Shown: positions 17,027 through 26,261, counted from the first letter of the stretch. The stretch: DNA of 64,000 nt from Paraplanobispora siamensis (GCF_016863175.1 NZ_BOOJ01000055.1:1-64000), one strand, 5' to 3'. A program made the numbers and translations. The notes: generated from the sequence alone by a model not told the origin.

Positions 17027-18874
17027 ATGTTCCTGAAGCTGATCACCGCCTTGGTCCTCGCATCCACCCCGGCGCAGGCCGCCCAACCTTCTGATCTTCC
17101 AGGGGTCGGCACACTCGTCGACGAGCACGTCACCTCGGTCATGGCCGAGGAGAAGATCCCCGGCGTGACCGTCACGGTGGTGGCCGACGGCCGGGAGGTG
17201 GTCGACAAGGGGTACGGCTGGGCCGACGTGGAGCGCCGTCTCCCGGTGGATCCCGAGCGCACGCGTTTCCTGATCGGGTCGGAGACGAAGCTGTTCACGG
17301 CCCAGGCGGCCCTGCAGCTGGTCGGTGAGGGCAGGCTGGACCTGGACGCCGACGTCAACACCTACCTGACCACCTTCAAGATCCGTGACACCTACCCGGG
17401 CCGTCCGGTCACCCTGCGCCACCTGCTCACGCACACGGCCGGGTTCGACGAGGACCACGTCCTGGGCAGCGGCTCGGATGTCCGGCCGCTGGGTGAGGGG
17501 CTGGCCGCGACCCAGCCCGCCCGGCTGCGCCCGCCCGGCACCGGCGTCTCCTACAACAACTACGGCGTCGCTCTGGCCGGATACCTGGTGGAGACGGTCT
17601 CGGGGATGCCGTTCGAGAAGTATGTCGAGCAGCACGTGTTCGCCCCCCTCGGCATGAAGGACTCGGTGATCGCCTGCGGCGGGCTGGGGGACACCAGGGC
17701 CTACCTGACGGACGGCTCGACGACCACGGCCGACTGCGCGGACTTCGCCGCCTCCGGCGCGGGGCCCGCGTCGACCGCCTCGGACATGGCCGCGTACATG
17801 CGGGCCCAGCTGGAGCTGGACCCCCGTCTCGGGACCGGGGTGGCGGCCGAGATGCAGCGGCAGCAGTACACCGAGGACCCCCGGCTGCCCGGTATGGGCT
17901 TCATGTGGGAGGAGTCGCCGTACAAGGGGCACCGCGTGCTCTTCAAGGCCGGTGACATGCCCGGCATGCACACCTACATGCTCCTGCTGCCGGAGCAGGG
18001 CATCGGCATCCACGTCATGTCCAACGGTGACGGCACCGGAGGGCACGGGCTGGACGGGTTCGAGCTGGCCCACAAGATCATCGACCGCTACCTCCCGGAC
18101 GCGCGCCCGCCGTCCGTCAAGGCGCTGCCCGGCGCCTCCGCCGAGCAGTACGAGGGCTGGTACCAGAGCAGCCGGACCAGCCACGGCAGCCTCCTGAAGG
18201 TGCAGGCGCTCACCGACTCGCCGATCCACGTCACCGCGACCGCCGACGGCGGCATCCTCACCACCGGCGTCAAGCGCGGCCAGCGGCACTGGATCCAGTT
18301 CCAGCCCGGCGTCTTCCAGGAGGAGGGCGGCTGGGACCGGATCGCCTTCCCCGAGCCGGGGCAGCTGGCGATCAGCCGCAGCTCGGTCGTCTTCGACCGG
18401 ATCGGCCCGCTGGACCACCCGTCGCTGCACCTCGCCCTGCTGGCCCTCGCGCTCCCCACCTCCCTGGCCGCGCTGCTGGGATTCCCCGTGGCGGCGGCGG
18501 TCCGGGCGGCTCGCAGGCGGTCGTCCCCGCCCTCCGCCGGGTCCCCCGCCGGGTCCCGCCTCCCGCGCCTGCTCGCCTGGTTCGCCGGTGCCGTCGTGGT
18601 CGTCTTCACCGTCGGCTTCGGCAGCCTGCTCGCCGACCAGAGCCGGGCGCTGCCGCTGGTCCTGGAAGGGGCTCCCATGCTGATCGCGCTGCTGGTGCTG
18701 GCGTCGCTGACGGTTCCGCTGGCCGCCGCCCTGCTGGCCTGTACGGCGATGGCCTGGTGGAAGCGCTGGTGGAGGACGCCGGGCAGGATCGCCTACACGC
18801 TGGTCGCCCTCGGCGTGACCGCGTTCGCCGTCGTGGCGGTCACGTACAACCTCGTCGGCCCCTCGTTCACCTGA
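17027..18874 (+). CDS. Membrane-bound serine hydrolase (beta-lactamase class C fold)
   Basis: A 615-residue protein. Signal peptide 1-20 (TPAQAA cleavage region), then a class C beta-lactamase/DD-peptidase-like domain (about 25-370): catalytic Ser85-x-x-Lys88 in IGSETK and Tyr176-x-Asn178 in SYNNYG. A linking region follows, then about four membrane segments (about 460-615). Such proteins act outside the membrane on peptidoglycan-like or D-amino-acid substrates; the exact substrate is unknown. ATG 17027 is preferred over 16991 since it puts the signal peptide at the start. It ends just before a two-component pair that may control it. Confidence 0.85.
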   Translation: MFLKLITALVLASTPAQAAQPSDLPGVGTLVDEHVTSVMAEEKIPGVTVTVVADGREVVDKGYGWADVERRLPVDPERTRFLIGSETKLFTAQAALQLVGEGRLDLDADVNTYLTTFKIRDTYPGRPVTLRHLLTHTAGFDEDHVLGSGSDVRPLGEGLAATQPARLRPPGTGVSYNNYGVALAGYLVETVSGMPFEKYVEQHVFAPLGMKDSVIACGGLGDTRAYLTDGSTTTADCADFAASGAGPASTASDMAAYMRAQLELDPRLGTGVAAEMQRQQYTEDPRLPGMGFMWEESPYKGHRVLFKAGDMPGMHTYMLLLPEQGIGIHVMSNGDGTGGHGLDGFELAHKIIDRYLPDARPPSVKALPGASAEQYEGWYQSSRTSHGSLLKVQALTDSPIHVTATADGGILTTGVKRGQRHWIQFQPGVFQEEGGWDRIAFPEPGQLAISRSSVVFDRIGPLDHPSLHLALLALALPTSLAALLGFPVAAAVRAARRRSSPPSAGSPAGSRLPRLLAWFAGAVVVVFTVGFGSLLADQSRALPLVLEGAPMLIALLVLASLTVPLAAALLACTAMAWWKRWWRTPGRIAYTLVALGVTAFAVVAVTYNLVGPSFT

Positions 18875-18945
18875 ACCCCTCGCCCATCTGAACCCCTCCG
18901 CCGCCTGACCCCCTCCGCCACCTGAACCCCTCTGAGTGCCTGAAC
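18868..18945. repeat. Degenerate 18-bp tandem repeat over the hydrolase stop codon
   Basis: About four units with the theme cctgaacccctccgcc start within the final codons of the hydrolase gene and fill the spacer up to the histidine kinase start. Most units repeat the tga of the stop codon. Confidence 0.85.
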
Positions 18946-18946
18946 T

Positions 18947-20098
18947 ATGATTCATTCACTTATGCGATCTTCCGTCCGTGTCGTCCGCCAGATTCCACCG
19001 CTCGCCGTGGACATCGCCGTCGCCCTGGCCGTCCTCGCCGCGCACTCGGCTCCCTTCCTGCTGACGATCCGGGCGGCCGACCCGGTGACGGGCTACACGA
19101 TCCAGCAGTACCTTCCGGTGCTCGGCCAGGCGCTGCCGCTGATCTGGCGGCGGCGCGCACCGCTGGCGGTCATGGTCGCGGTGATGGCCGCGACCGGCGC
19201 GTACCTGCTGAACGATCCCGACACCGCGCCGCAGCCCGTCCCGTACGCCCTGCTGATCGCGGTCTACACGGTGGCCGTGCACGGCTCGCGGCGCGAGCGG
19301 ACATGGGGGCTGACCATCCTCGCCGTCGCCGCCGCCGCCCAGCTCGCCGGACTGATCCTGCGCATGCCGAGCGCGGACACGACGGTGCGCGGGCTGGTGA
19401 TGTACGTCGCGGCCTGGGCGTTGGGGCGGGCGGCTGCCAACCGGCAGGCCCACGCCCGTCAGCTCGAACGCGAGAAGGAGATGGAGGCGCGCCGGGCCGT
19501 CGAGCGGGAGCGGGCGGCCATCTCCCGGGACATGCACGACATCCTCGGCCACGCGATCAGCCTGATGGTGGTGCAGGCGGAGGCCGGTCCGCTGGCCGTA
19601 CGGCCCGATCCGGACCGCGCAGAGGCGGCCTTCGACGCCATCGCCGCGACCGGGCGTGACGCGATGGACCAGCTGCGCCGCCTGCTCGGCCTGTTGGGGG
19701 AGGACTCGGCCGAGGCCACCCCGACGGTGGCCCGCATCGGGGAACTGGTCGAGAACGTGGACCGCGCCGGGCAACCCGCCGCCCTGACCGTCAGCGGGAC
19801 ACCGCGCCCGCTGCCGCCGGACGTGGAGGCCGCCGCCTACCGGGTGGTCCAGGAGGCGCTCACCAACGTGGTCAAGCACGCCCGCGCGAGCAAGGTCTCG
19901 GTCGAGCTCGGCTGGCGGGCGGACGCGCTCGTGATCGACGTGACGGACGACGGCCGCGGCCACACCGGCGGGACGGGGCACGGACTGGTCGGCATCCGCG
20001 AGCGCGCGGCGGCCTGCGGCGGCTCGGTGTCCTTCGGCCACGGGCCCGGCCGGCGCGGCTTCGCCGTCTCGGTGCGCCTGCCGGGAGCCGCCGCGTGA
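18947..20098 (+). CDS. Sensor histidine kinase (HisKA_3, NarL-type partner)
   Basis: A 383-residue kinase. Five or six membrane segments (about 15-165) with little outside the membrane, then the HisKA_3 helix with the phospho-acceptor His in ISRDMHDILGHAISL, and a C-terminal ATPase domain (ALTNVVKHA, VTDDGRG, GHGLVGIRERAAACGG). It senses a membrane signal and phosphorylates the regulator encoded next, with which it overlaps by 4 bp (GTGA). The start at 18947 is in a repeat-rich leader; ATG 18962 is an alternative. Confidence 0.93.
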   Translation: MIHSLMRSSVRVVRQIPPLAVDIAVALAVLAAHSAPFLLTIRAADPVTGYTIQQYLPVLGQALPLIWRRRAPLAVMVAVMAATGAYLLNDPDTAPQPVPYALLIAVYTVAVHGSRRERTWGLTILAVAAAAQLAGLILRMPSADTTVRGLVMYVAAWALGRAAANRQAHARQLEREKEMEARRAVERERAAISRDMHDILGHAISLMVVQAEAGPLAVRPDPDRAEAAFDAIAATGRDAMDQLRRLLGLLGEDSAEATPTVARIGELVENVDRAGQPAALTVSGTPRPLPPDVEAAAYRVVQEALTNVVKHARASKVSVELGWRADALVIDVTDDGRGHTGGTGHGLVGIRERAAACGGSVSFGHGPGRRGFAVSVRLPGAAA

Positions 20099-20760
20099 CC
20101 ATCCGCGTCGTGGTCGCCGACGACCAGGAGCTCGTGCGCAGCGGTTTCGCCCTGATCCTCGACACGCAACCGGACATCACGGTCGTCGCGGAGGCCGGCG
20201 ACGGCGCCCAGGCCGTGGAGGCGGCGCGCCTGCACTCACCCGACGTGGTCCTGCTCGACATCCACATGCCCGTCATGGACGGCATCGAGGCCGCCGGGCG
20301 GATCTGCGCCGAGACCGACGCCAGGATCATCATCCTGACCACGTTCAACAACGACGAGTACGTCTACGCGGCCCTGCACGCGGGGGCCAGCGGCTTCCTG
20401 CTGAAGGACGTGCGACGGGACGACCTCGTCCACGCCGTCCGCGTCGTCGTGGCCGGGGAGTCGCTGCTCGCCCCGGCCGTGACCCGCAAGCTCATCGACG
20501 ACATCCTCCGGCGCGACACCCGCCCGCCGGTCGCGGTGCCGGGCATGGACACCCTGACCGCCCGCGAGCGGGAGACCCTGGCCCTCCTCGGCCGCGGCCT
20601 GTCCAACCCCGAGATCGCCGATGCCCTGGTGGTCAGCGAGCACACGGTGAAGAGCCACGTCAGCAACGTGCTGTCCAAGCTGGGCCTGCGCGACCGGATC
20701 CAGGCGGTCATCTGCGCCTACGAGTCCGGTCTCGTCCAGCCGGGCCACTGGCGCCGCTGA
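20095..20760 (+). CDS. NarL/FixJ-family response regulator
   Basis: A 221-residue regulator. The receiver domain has acidic pocket Asp9-Asp10, phospho-acceptor Asp55 in VVLLDIHMPVMDG and Lys in LLKDVRRDD. The LuxR-type helix-turn-helix (about 155-215) reads LTARERETLALLGRG and NPEIADALVVSEHTVKSHVS. Target genes are not known; the upstream serine hydrolase is a candidate. Confidence 0.95.
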   Translation: MTIRVVVADDQELVRSGFALILDTQPDITVVAEAGDGAQAVEAARLHSPDVVLLDIHMPVMDGIEAAGRICAETDARIIILTTFNNDEYVYAALHAGASGFLLKDVRRDDLVHAVRVVVAGESLLAPAVTRKLIDDILRRDTRPPVAVPGMDTLTARERETLALLGRGLSNPEIADALVVSEHTVKSHVSNVLSKLGLRDRIQAVICAYESGLVQPGHWRR

Positions 20761-20766
20761 CGCCCG

Positions 20767-20784
20767 CGGCCGGTCCGCCGGCCG
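20767..20784. terminator. Hairpin between convergent genes
   Basis: Seven-bp arms cggccgg (20767-20773) and ccggccg (20778-20784) with a 4-nt loop, right after the response regulator stop. Confidence 0.45.
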
Positions 20785-20799
20785 GGACGGGCACCCCGG

Positions 20800-21291
20800 T
20801 CACGCGGATCCGGGCGGGGGGAAGCGCAGTACCCAGCGGCGCTGCCACGGAGTCTCGACGGCCCGGTGGTGGTGGTGCTCGCGCGTCCAGGCGACGGCGT
20901 CGGCCGGGTCGAGACCGGCCAGGACGGCGAGGCAGGCGATGACCGTGCCGGTACGGCCGACGCCGCCTCCGCAGGCGACCTCCACCGCGGCACCCGCCCG
21001 CGCCCGCTCGTGCAGAGCGCGGATCCGCCGTACGGCCAGATCACGGTCCCGGGGCAACAGGAAGTCGGGCCACTCGATCCACTCGTGCGGCCACGGCAGT
21101 CCGCCCTCGTGGTCGCGCCGGAGCCGGCCGGAACCGAGGTAGAGGCCGAAGTCGGGCGCCGGCCCCTCCGGCGGCGGACGGCGCAGGCCGCGGCCCCGGA
21201 TCCAGGAGCCGTCCGGCAGCCGCAGGGCGCCTGCGAGCGGCGGCTCGCTCACCGGCCCGCCGGGTGCCGCTTCGTCCATGGGGTCTTCCAT
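20800..21291 (-). CDS. Protein-tyrosine-phosphatase-like protein
   Basis: A 163-residue protein with the cysteine phosphatase signature CX5R: Cys107 to Arg113 in VACGGGVGRTGT. An upstream acidic segment (WPDFLLPRDRD) may give the general acid. It looks like a compact dual-specificity or tyrosine phosphatase domain. Substrates are unknown. ATG 21291 follows AAGGAG. It is encoded on the opposite strand to the two-component system and head to tail with an orphan response regulator. Confidence 0.78.
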   Translation of the reverse strand: MEDPMDEAAPGGPVSEPPLAGALRLPDGSWIRGRGLRRPPPEGPAPDFGLYLGSGRLRRDHEGGLPWPHEWIEWPDFLLPRDRDLAVRRIRALHERARAGAAVEVACGGGVGRTGTVIACLAVLAGLDPADAVAWTREHHHHRAVETPWQRRWVLRFPPPGSA

Positions 21292-21342
21292 CGGGATTCT
21301 CCTTGCCTGTCTCGTCGAAGCCGGGGTGCCCGCCGTACGGCC

Positions 21343-21987
21343 TCAGGAGCCGAGATAGCGCAGGACCGCCAGGACCCGGCGGCTGTAGCCGGTGGTGTGG
21401 GACAGCGAGAGCTTGTCGAACAGCGCGTTGACGTGCTTCTCCACCGCGCTCTGCGACACGTGCAGCGTCTGGGCGATCGAGGCGTTGGTCAGGCCCTGCG
21501 CCATCAGCTCCAGCACCTCGCGCTCCCGGCCGGTCAGCCGGGCCAGGGGGTCGGCGTGGCTGGTGCGGGCCAGGAGCTGCCGCACCACCTCCGGGTCGAA
21601 GGCCGTGCCCCCGGCGCCCACCCGCTCCAGCGCGTCCAGGAAGTCGCCGACCTGCGCCACCCGGTCCTTGAGCAGGTACCCGACGCCGTCGATGTCCCCG
21701 CTCATCAGCTCGGTGGCGTACTTCTTCTCCACGTACTGCGACAGCACCAGCACCTTCACGTGCGGCAGGCGGCGCCTGATCTCCAGGGCGGCGCGCAGTC
21801 CCTCGTCGGTGTGCGTGGGCGGCATCCGCACGTCCACGACGACCGCGTCGGGTTCCCGTTCGGCCACCGCGTCGACCAGCGCCCGGCCGTCGCCGACTGC
21901 GGCGAGCACCTCGTGGCCCTCCTCCTCCAGCAGCCGCACGAGGCCTTCGCGGAGCAGGGTGGAGTCCTCGGCCAGGATCACGCGCAC
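21343..21987 (-). CDS. Orphan NarL/LuxR-type response regulator
   Basis: A 214-residue regulator with receiver residues Glu7-Asp8, phospho-acceptor Asp52 in VVVDVRMPP and Lys in LLKDRVAQV, and a LuxR HTH (LTGREREVLELMAQGLTN, QSAVEKHVNALF). GTG start at 21987. No kinase gene lies beside it; a kinase elsewhere, or the pair at 18947-20760, may cross-talk. The protein is clearly distinct from the regulator at 20095. Confidence 0.93.
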   Translation of the reverse strand: MRVILAEDSTLLREGLVRLLEEEGHEVLAAVGDGRALVDAVAEREPDAVVVDVRMPPTHTDEGLRAALEIRRRLPHVKVLVLSQYVEKKYATELMSGDIDGVGYLLKDRVAQVGDFLDALERVGAGGTAFDPEVVRQLLARTSHADPLARLTGREREVLELMAQGLTNASIAQTLHVSQSAVEKHVNALFDKLSLSHTTGYSRRVLAVLRYLGS

Positions 21988-22051
21988 GGCGGCCCCGCCG
22001 TGGTCGGGGCGGGCCCGCCCGCCCGGTCGTCGTGATGTATGAGCACGAGGA

Positions 22052-22672
22052 TCATTGTGTCGTGAACGCGCGCCTCCCCTTGCGGCGTTCCGTCAGCCGG
22101 ACGCCCACGAAGACGAGCACGGCCAGCAGGACCAGGACGATCACCAGGTTGGTGCCCACTCCGACGTAGGTCTCCACCAGCGACCAGTTCTCGCCCAGGA
22201 CGTAGCCGGTCAGCACGAAGATCGTGTTCCAGATGAGGCTGCCGGCCGCGGTCAGCAGTGTGAAGACGCCCAGCGGCATGCGTTCCACCCCGGCCGGGAT
22301 CGAGATGAGGCTGCGGAAGATGGGGATCATGCGCCCGAAGAACACCGTCTTGCGTCCATGGCGGAGGAACCACGCCTCGGTCCTGGTGATGTCGGAGATC
22401 TTCAGCAGCGGGATCCGGGCGGCCAGAGCGAGCGTGCGCTCGCGGCCGAGCAGGGCGCCCGCCCAGTACAGCGCCAGCGCGCCCACGACCGAGCCCGCCG
22501 TGGTCCAGGCCAGCGCGTTCAGCAGGTTCATCTCGCCTCTGGAGGAGGTGAAACCGGCCAGCGGCAGGATCACCTCGCTGGGGAGGGGCGGGAAGAGATT
22601 CTCCAGTGCGATGGCCAGGCCCGCGCCCGGCGCTCCGAGGATTTCCATCAGTTCGATCAGCCAGTCCGTCAT
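22052..22672 (-). CDS. DedA-family membrane protein
   Basis: A 206-residue membrane protein with the DedA signature segments ENLFPPLPSEVILPLAGF and FFGRMIPIFRSLISIPAG. Conserved acidic and arginine residues in these re-entrant segments are present. DedA proteins are lipid scramblases/flippases, including undecaprenyl phosphate recyclers, and support membrane homeostasis. The ATG at 22672 is favoured over the one at 22696, which lacks a ribosome site. Confidence 0.93.
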   Translation of the reverse strand: MTDWLIELMEILGAPGAGLAIALENLFPPLPSEVILPLAGFTSSRGEMNLLNALAWTTAGSVVGALALYWAGALLGRERTLALAARIPLLKISDITRTEAWFLRHGRKTVFFGRMIPIFRSLISIPAGVERMPLGVFTLLTAAGSLIWNTIFVLTGYVLGENWSLVETYVGVGTNLVIVLVLLAVLVFVGVRLTERRKGRRAFTTQ

Positions 22673-22726
22673 GCCCCAGAGGCTATGGACGATCATGGCG
22701 GGCCCGGAATGAGGCGCATGGCCGTT

Positions 22727-22755
22727 CCGGTACTGCGGAAAACCGCAGATACCGG
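22727..22755. other. Imperfect 12-bp palindrome upstream of DedA and VOC genes
   Basis: Left arm 22727-22738 (ccggtactgcgg), loop aaaa, right arm 22743-22755 with one bulged A. It lies in the 230-bp divergent gap and could be an operator for either gene. Confidence 0.5.
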
Positions 22756-22904
22756 CGGGCAGGGCCGGGGCGTGGGCCTGCGGACCGCGAATGTCCGCGA
22801 ATCGGAGCGCGGAAGGTGTCCGGAAACGGGAGAGGCCGTTCGTCCTCTATATGAGGACCCTCCAGATGGGGGTTCCGTAGAGCAGGCGTTACGGGAGGAC
22901 CATC

Positions 22905-23306
22905 ATGAGCGAGCGGGACCAGACACTCGTCACGGGGATTCGGACGGTGGGGGTGCCGGTCACCGACCAGGACCGGGCGGTCGAGTTCTACGTCGGCGTA
23001 CTCGGGCTGGACAAGCGGCTGGACATGCCCGTGGAACAGCTCGGCGGGCGATGGATCGAGGTGGCGCCGCCCGGGGCGGCGGTGTCGATCGCGCTGGTCC
23101 CGGCCCGGGAGGGCGTGCCCGCCGGGGTCGAGACGGGGATCCGGCTGACGACCGGCGACGCCGACGCGCTCCAAGCCGCGCTGCGCGCCCATGGCGCCGA
23201 CGCCGACGACGTGCTGCGCTGGGACGGCGTCCCGGCCATGTTCGCCTTCCGCGACCCCGACGGCAACGGTCTGGAGGTCGTCGAGGCGGGGGCCGCCGAT
23301 GACTAG
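22905..23306 (+). CDS. VOC-fold protein of ECF42 module 2
   Basis: A 133-residue VOC protein: GIRTVGVPVTDQDRAVEFYV near the start, FRDPDGNGLEVVE near the end. It has the glyoxalase-like duplicated fold; substrate unknown. ATG 22905 has a GGGAGG ribosome site. It opens the second VOC-YCII-ECF42 module. Its sequence differs clearly from the VOC protein at 4255, so the modules are not a recent duplication. Confidence 0.85.
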   Translation: MSERDQTLVTGIRTVGVPVTDQDRAVEFYVGVLGLDKRLDMPVEQLGGRWIEVAPPGAAVSIALVPAREGVPAGVETGIRLTTGDADALQAALRAHGADADDVLRWDGVPAMFAFRDPDGNGLEVVEAGAADD

Positions 23307-23381
23307 CGCGGGACCGTCGCAGGCCGGAGGTACGGTGATCGTCGTGCCGTCCGGACGGACCGCGCCGCCGAGGAGGTCCTG

Positions 23382-23735
23382 ATGCCGCTGTACATCGCAC
23401 TCACCTACACCGGCGAGGTCGACTGGACCCGGCCGGAGTACGCCGAGGGCCTGCGGGAGTACGCCGCGTTCGAGGAGGCGCACGCGGCGGTGCTGAGGGG
23501 CGGCCACGCGCTCTACCCCACGGCGACCGCGACGACCGTGCGCGTCCCCGGCGGCGGGGGCGGGGACCCGATCATCAGCGACGGGCCGTACGCCGAGACG
23601 AAGGAGGCGCTGACGGGCTACTACCTGATGGAGTGCGCGGACCTCGACGAGGCGCTCGCCGTCGCCGCGGAGATCCCCGCGGCCCGGTACGGCACGATCG
23701 AGGTACGGCCCGTCCACCCCTCGCTCGACACCTGA
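23382..23735 (+). CDS. YCII/DGPF-domain protein (copy 2)
   Basis: A 117-residue YCII-family protein starting MPLYIALTYTGEVDW, with the DGP-type motif ISDGPYAETKEALTGYY. GAGGAGG precedes the ATG. The sigma gene begins 2 bp after its stop, so the two are coupled. Function as for the copy at 3868: conserved partner of ECF42 factors, mechanism unknown. Confidence 0.87.
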   Translation: MPLYIALTYTGEVDWTRPEYAEGLREYAAFEEAHAAVLRGGHALYPTATATTVRVPGGGGGDPIISDGPYAETKEALTGYYLMECADLDEALAVAAEIPAARYGTIEVRPVHPSLDT

Positions 23736-23737
23736 GG

Positions 23738-24949
23738 ATGGACTCCCGCGACGCGGTGGAACGGCTGGCACGCGAGGAGGGCACTCGCGTGCTGGCCACG
23801 CTGATCCGCGTGACCGGCGACATCGACCTGGCCCAGGACGCCGTCCAGGACGCCGTGGTGCGGGCGCTGGAACGGTGGCCCCGCGACGGCGTGCCCGACA
23901 GCCCGCGCGCGTGGATCACGGTGACGGCGCGGCGGCGGGCGATCGATCTCATCCGCAGGGAGGCCGGGCGCGCCGGGAAGGAGGCCGAGGCGATGTCGCT
24001 GCTCGACCCGGAGGGCGAGCCCGCCGAGACGATCCGCGACGACCTGCTGCGGCTGATGTTCACCTGCTGCCACCCGGCCCTGTCGTCCGAGGCCCAGGTC
24101 GCGCTCGCCCTGCGGACTCTCGGCGGGCTGTCCACCGCGGAGGTCGCCCGCGCCCTGCTGGTGCCGGAGCCGACCATGACCAAGCGGCTCACCCGCGCCA
24201 AGCAGAAGATCACGCACGCCCGCATCCCGTTCCGGGTGCCGCCCGCGCAGGAGCTTCCCCAGCGGCTGGCGGGCGTGGCCGCCACGATCTATCTGATCTT
24301 CAACGAGGGTTACACGGCCGGGGCGGGCGCGGATCTGATCAGGACCGAGCTGTCGGCGGAGGCCGTACGGCTGGCCAGGCGGCTCGCCGAGCTGATGCCC
24401 GGCGAGCCGACTCCGCTCGGCCTGCTCGCGCTCCTGCTGCTGCACGACGCCCGGCGTCCCGCCCGCCTGGACGAACAGGGACATCCCGTGCTGCTCGCCG
24501 ACCAGGACCGGTCGGCATGGGACGCCGCGCGGATCAGGGAGGGCGTCGAGCTGGTCGGCGCCGCCCTGCGGCACTCCCCCGAACGGCCCGACCCGTACGC
24601 CGTGCAGGCCGCCATCGCCGCCTGCCACGCGCTGGCCCCCTCCTACGCCGGCACCGACTGGGACGCCGTCATCTCCTGGTACGACGTGCTGCTCACGGTG
24701 CACGACACCCCGGTCGCACGGCTCAACCGCGCCGCCGCCGTGGCCGAGCGGGACGGCCCGGCGGCGGCGCTCGCCCTGGTCGACCGGCTCGGCGGGCTGG
24801 ACGGCTATCCGTGGTGGCACGCCACCCGGGCCGAGCTGCTGCACCGCCTGGGCCGTACGGAACCGGCGCGGTCGGCGTGCCTGCGGGCGGTGGAGACCGG
24901 CCTGAGCGAGCCGCTGGCCGAACGGCTGCGCCGCCGCCTGCGTGCCTGA
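23738..24949 (+). CDS. ECF42-type sigma factor (copy 2)
   Basis: A 403-residue ECF42 sigma factor: AQDAVQDAVVRALERWP (region 2), FTCCHPALSSEAQVALALR hallmark, LSTAEVARALLVPEPTMTKR (region 4), FNEGYTAG and a long C-terminal helical domain ending in LRRRLRA. ATG 23738 directly follows the YCII stop. It is similar in layout to the sigma at 2539 but well diverged. Its C-terminal extension is thought to regulate activity in place of an anti-sigma protein. Confidence 0.93.
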   Translation: MDSRDAVERLAREEGTRVLATLIRVTGDIDLAQDAVQDAVVRALERWPRDGVPDSPRAWITVTARRRAIDLIRREAGRAGKEAEAMSLLDPEGEPAETIRDDLLRLMFTCCHPALSSEAQVALALRTLGGLSTAEVARALLVPEPTMTKRLTRAKQKITHARIPFRVPPAQELPQRLAGVAATIYLIFNEGYTAGAGADLIRTELSAEAVRLARRLAELMPGEPTPLGLLALLLLHDARRPARLDEQGHPVLLADQDRSAWDAARIREGVELVGAALRHSPERPDPYAVQAAIAACHALAPSYAGTDWDAVISWYDVLLTVHDTPVARLNRAAAVAERDGPAAALALVDRLGGLDGYPWWHATRAELLHRLGRTEPARSACLRAVETGLSEPLAERLRRRLRA

Positions 24950-24975
24950 GGAGCTCACCTGGAGGAGCTCACCTG
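24948..24975. repeat. 14-bp tandem duplication at the ECF42 stop codon
   Basis: The unit gaggagctcacctg occurs twice head to tail (24948-24961, 24962-24975). It begins inside the stop codon of the sigma gene and runs into the end of the convergent oxidoreductase gene. Confidence 0.9.
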
Positions 24976-26168
24976 AGCGAAGAGGCCGCGAGCGGGCCCG
25001 CCGCGGACCGCTTCCCCGTGACGCGGCGGCGCCGGACCGGCAGCCCCAGCGTCGGGTTGGCGACGCTCCAGGCGGCGCCCTTGCAGACCAGTTCCTTGTA
25101 GACGGCGGCGAGCCGTCCGGTCAGGGCCGCCCGCACGGCGCGGTCGTCGGCGGTGACGTACTGGATCAAGCCTTCCTTACGGCCCAGCGAGATGCACTGG
25201 TTGAAGTAGCGGAGCGGGACGTTCGGGAGCTTCCCGCCGGTCAGGCGCGCCGCGATCGCGTCGGCGGCCTGCCACGCGGTCGGGCCCCCCGTGGCGCACG
25301 ACATCCGCAGCGGCTTGTCCCCGGGGCCCATCACCATGGCCGCGTCGCCGACGGCGTACACCTCCGGGTGGGAAACCGAGCGCATGGTCCCGTCGACCAC
25401 GATCTGGCCGGTGCCGGTGACCTCCAGGGCGGTCGCCGCCGCGATCGGATGGACCGCGAAGCCGGCGGTCCACACGGTGACCGCGGCGGGGACGGCCCCG
25501 CCGCCGGCGGTGGTGACACGGTCGGCTTCGACGCCGGTGACGGCGGTGTGCTCGTGCACGGTGATCCCCAGCCTGCCGAAGACCTTCCGCAGGTGCTCAC
25601 GCCCCTTGGGCGAGAGCCAGTCGCCGAGGCCGCCGCGGGCGACGAGGGCGACGTCCAGGTCGGGGCGGGTCTCGGCGATCTCGGTCGCGGCCTCCAGGCC
25701 GGTGAGGCCGCCGCCGACGACGACCACGGTCTGCCCGGCGCCGAGGCCGGCCAGGCGCTCGCGCAGCCGGAGCGCTCCGGGCCGGCCGGCGATCTCGTAG
25801 GCGTGCTCGGCCGTCCCGGGGACGCCCCGGGTGTTCCAGCCGCTGCCGAGGGCGTAGACGAGCGTGTCGTAACCGATCTCCCCGGGGCCGTTCGCGTCGG
25901 TGACGGCGACCGTCCTGCGGTCGACGTCGACGCCGGTGACCTTCGCGAGCCTCAGTTCGACGCCGGTGCCCGCGAACATCCGGCTGAACGGCCGGGACCT
26001 GAGGTCCTGGCCGGTCGCCAGCTGGTGCATGCGGACGCGTTCGACGAAGTCGGGCTCGGCGTTGACGAGGGTGACGGTCACGTCCTCGCGGCGGAGCCGC
26101 CTGGCGAGGCGGCCGGCGGCGCTGGCTCCGGCGTATCCGGCGCCGAGGACTACGATGCGGTGCTGCAT
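24969..26168 (-). CDS. FAD-dependent pyridine nucleotide oxidoreductase (NDH-2-like)
   Basis: A 399-residue flavoprotein. N-terminal FAD-binding fold VVLGAGYAGASAAGRL, central NAD(P)H-binding fold VVVVGGGLTGLEAATEI, and the second FAD motif YAVGDAA at about 290. The arrangement is that of type II NADH dehydrogenases and related quinone reductases. It would move electrons from NAD(P)H to a quinone or other acceptor at the membrane face. ATG 26168 is the true start; the long open frame upstream is antisense to the ECF41 gene. It lies just downstream of the ECF41 sigma, a usual partner type, and has a CRP-like site ahead of it. Confidence 0.88.
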   Translation of the reverse strand: MQHRIVVLGAGYAGASAAGRLARRLRREDVTVTLVNAEPDFVERVRMHQLATGQDLRSRPFSRMFAGTGVELRLAKVTGVDVDRRTVAVTDANGPGEIGYDTLVYALGSGWNTRGVPGTAEHAYEIAGRPGALRLRERLAGLGAGQTVVVVGGGLTGLEAATEIAETRPDLDVALVARGGLGDWLSPKGREHLRKVFGRLGITVHEHTAVTGVEADRVTTAGGGAVPAAVTVWTAGFAVHPIAAATALEVTGTGQIVVDGTMRSVSHPEVYAVGDAAMVMGPGDKPLRMSCATGGPTAWQAADAIAARLTGGKLPNVPLRYFNQCISLGRKEGLIQYVTADDRAVRAALTGRLAAVYKELVCKGAAWSVANPTLGLPVRRRRVTGKRSAAGPLAASSLR

Positions 26169-26187
26169 TTCCCTGCTCCTGTCTTGC

Positions 26188-26216
26188 GCGGATCTTGTGC
26201 GGATCTTGTGCGGATT
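26188..26216. repeat. 11-bp direct repeats upstream of the oxidoreductase
   Basis: The 11-mer gcggatcttgt occurs at 26188-26198 and 26199-26209, with a partial third copy from 26210. The period is about one helical turn, 20-45 bp upstream of the ATG. It may be a binding site or simple slippage. Confidence 0.6.
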
Positions 26217-26243
26217 CGCCCCTTGAACCGGGCGGCCCGCCGT

Positions 26244-26256
26244 TTCCTGACAGGAA
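26244..26256. promoter_or_regulatory. 13-bp palindrome TTCCTG-A-CAGGAA
   Basis: A perfect dyad 76-88 bp upstream of the oxidoreductase ATG, 5 bp away from the CRP-like site. The two sites together suggest a regulated promoter. Confidence 0.55.
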
Positions 26257-26261
26257 CGCGG